The notes under the pieces were generated by a model. That model did no database searches. It was not told where the DNA came from and saw only the letters and a list, made by a program, of their open reading frames with translations. The translations under genes and the position numbers were made by a program. DNA of 40,262 nucleotides from IMG/VR virus record IMGVR_UViG_3300020595_000074, positions 1 through 40,262 of that record; one strand, given 5' to 3'. The stretch is from a virus. Below are positions 40,030 through 40,262 of this stretch, in pieces; the first letter of the stretch is position 1; every line of letters starts with the position of its first letter.

Positions 40030-40262
40030 TTAAGAAGCGGTGTATCCGTTTCCTGCTGTGATAGCCGCATTAGATGCAGTCATACTTTCATCTGTCCAGT
40101 AATCTTTAGCAACCATTAGTTCTAGGTGTGCTACGTTACGATCCACACAGTCTTGTCTGTCTGCCGCATCATCATCTGCCATAGCATTACCTGCTATCAC
40201 GTCATTGATAAGTGCAACTGAGTCACCCATTGCTGAGTAGTTCTGTGCGATTTGTTCTGCTG
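40030..40262 (-). CDS. Small late protein, partial (N-terminus off right edge)
   Basis: 77 residues are visible. The frame stays open to the right edge and reads AEQIAQNYSA before the internal Met at 40230, so the true start lies outside. Acidic with MADDDAADRQDCVDRNVAHL and LMVAKDYWTDESM, and Ala-rich at the end. I recall similar small proteins beside capsid or fibre genes in marine phages. Role unknown. Confidence 0.65.
   Translation of the reverse strand, partial: AEQIAQNYSAMGDSVALINDVIAGNAMADDDAADRQDCVDRNVAHLELMVAKDYWTDESMTASNAAITAGNGYTAS

Overview
The window is a stretch of a lytic-style tailed double-stranded DNA phage (or phage-derived contig), probably infecting a marine proteobacterium. 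The virion genes include a TerL, a large portal, a predicted nozzle/stabilisation protein, a tail fibre with an S74-type C-terminal chaperone, and several Gln/Ala- or Gly-rich virion-like proteins of the kind seen in uncultured marine podovirus-like phages. The replication genes are entirely phage-like. There is no integrase, rRNA or tRNA that I can recognise. Host and tail type are inferred from protein resemblance only.

Layout. Minus-strand late genes occupy both ends. At the left end, transcription runs leftwards from about 9.1 kb to position 1: a HlyC-like acyltransferase, a 500-aa low-complexity protein, TerL, portal, then five consecutive genes with Sec signal peptides and a membrane/coiled-coil gene cut by the left edge. 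At the right end, transcription runs from 40262 down to 28522: small proteins, S74 fibre, nozzle-like protein, small zinc-ribbon protein, and three to four likely internal or tail proteins up to 1404 aa. No major capsid or scaffold gene is visible. It most likely lies between the two edges, so the genome is probably longer than the window.

Plus-strand early genes fill 9.3-12.5 kb (small, AT-rich genes with AAAGGAA leaders; DUF6876-like and DUF7227-like members) and 13.9-18.1 kb (a tightly overlapping battery of small proteins, a YubB/DUF1281-like protein, a 51-aa ribbon-helix-helix protein and a PAPS-reductase-like PP-loop enzyme). Between them a minus-strand pair encodes TerS and a PD-(D/E)XK nuclease. 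It is separated from the plus genes by a control region with six GTACTCA motifs and two matched divergent promoters.

Replication block. A minus-strand SNF2-type helicase gene (18.3-20.0 kb) faces away from a plus-strand operon (20.0-28.5 kb). That operon encodes a coiled-coil protein, an SSB-like protein with a DDSIPF tail, an AEP primase of the TOTE-associated type, an HTH protein, a UvrD-like helicase, a DUF6378 protein, a 35-aa peptide, a family A DNA polymerase, a C5-cytosine methyltransferase and a 69-aa protein. Nearly every junction overlaps by 1-17 nt, so the operon is probably translationally coupled.

The most unusual parts are the Sec-exported five-gene cluster beside the portal, including a periplasmic-chaperone-like and a pilin-like protein; the HlyC-like acyltransferase heading the packaging operon; and the symmetric control region at 13.55-13.83 kb.
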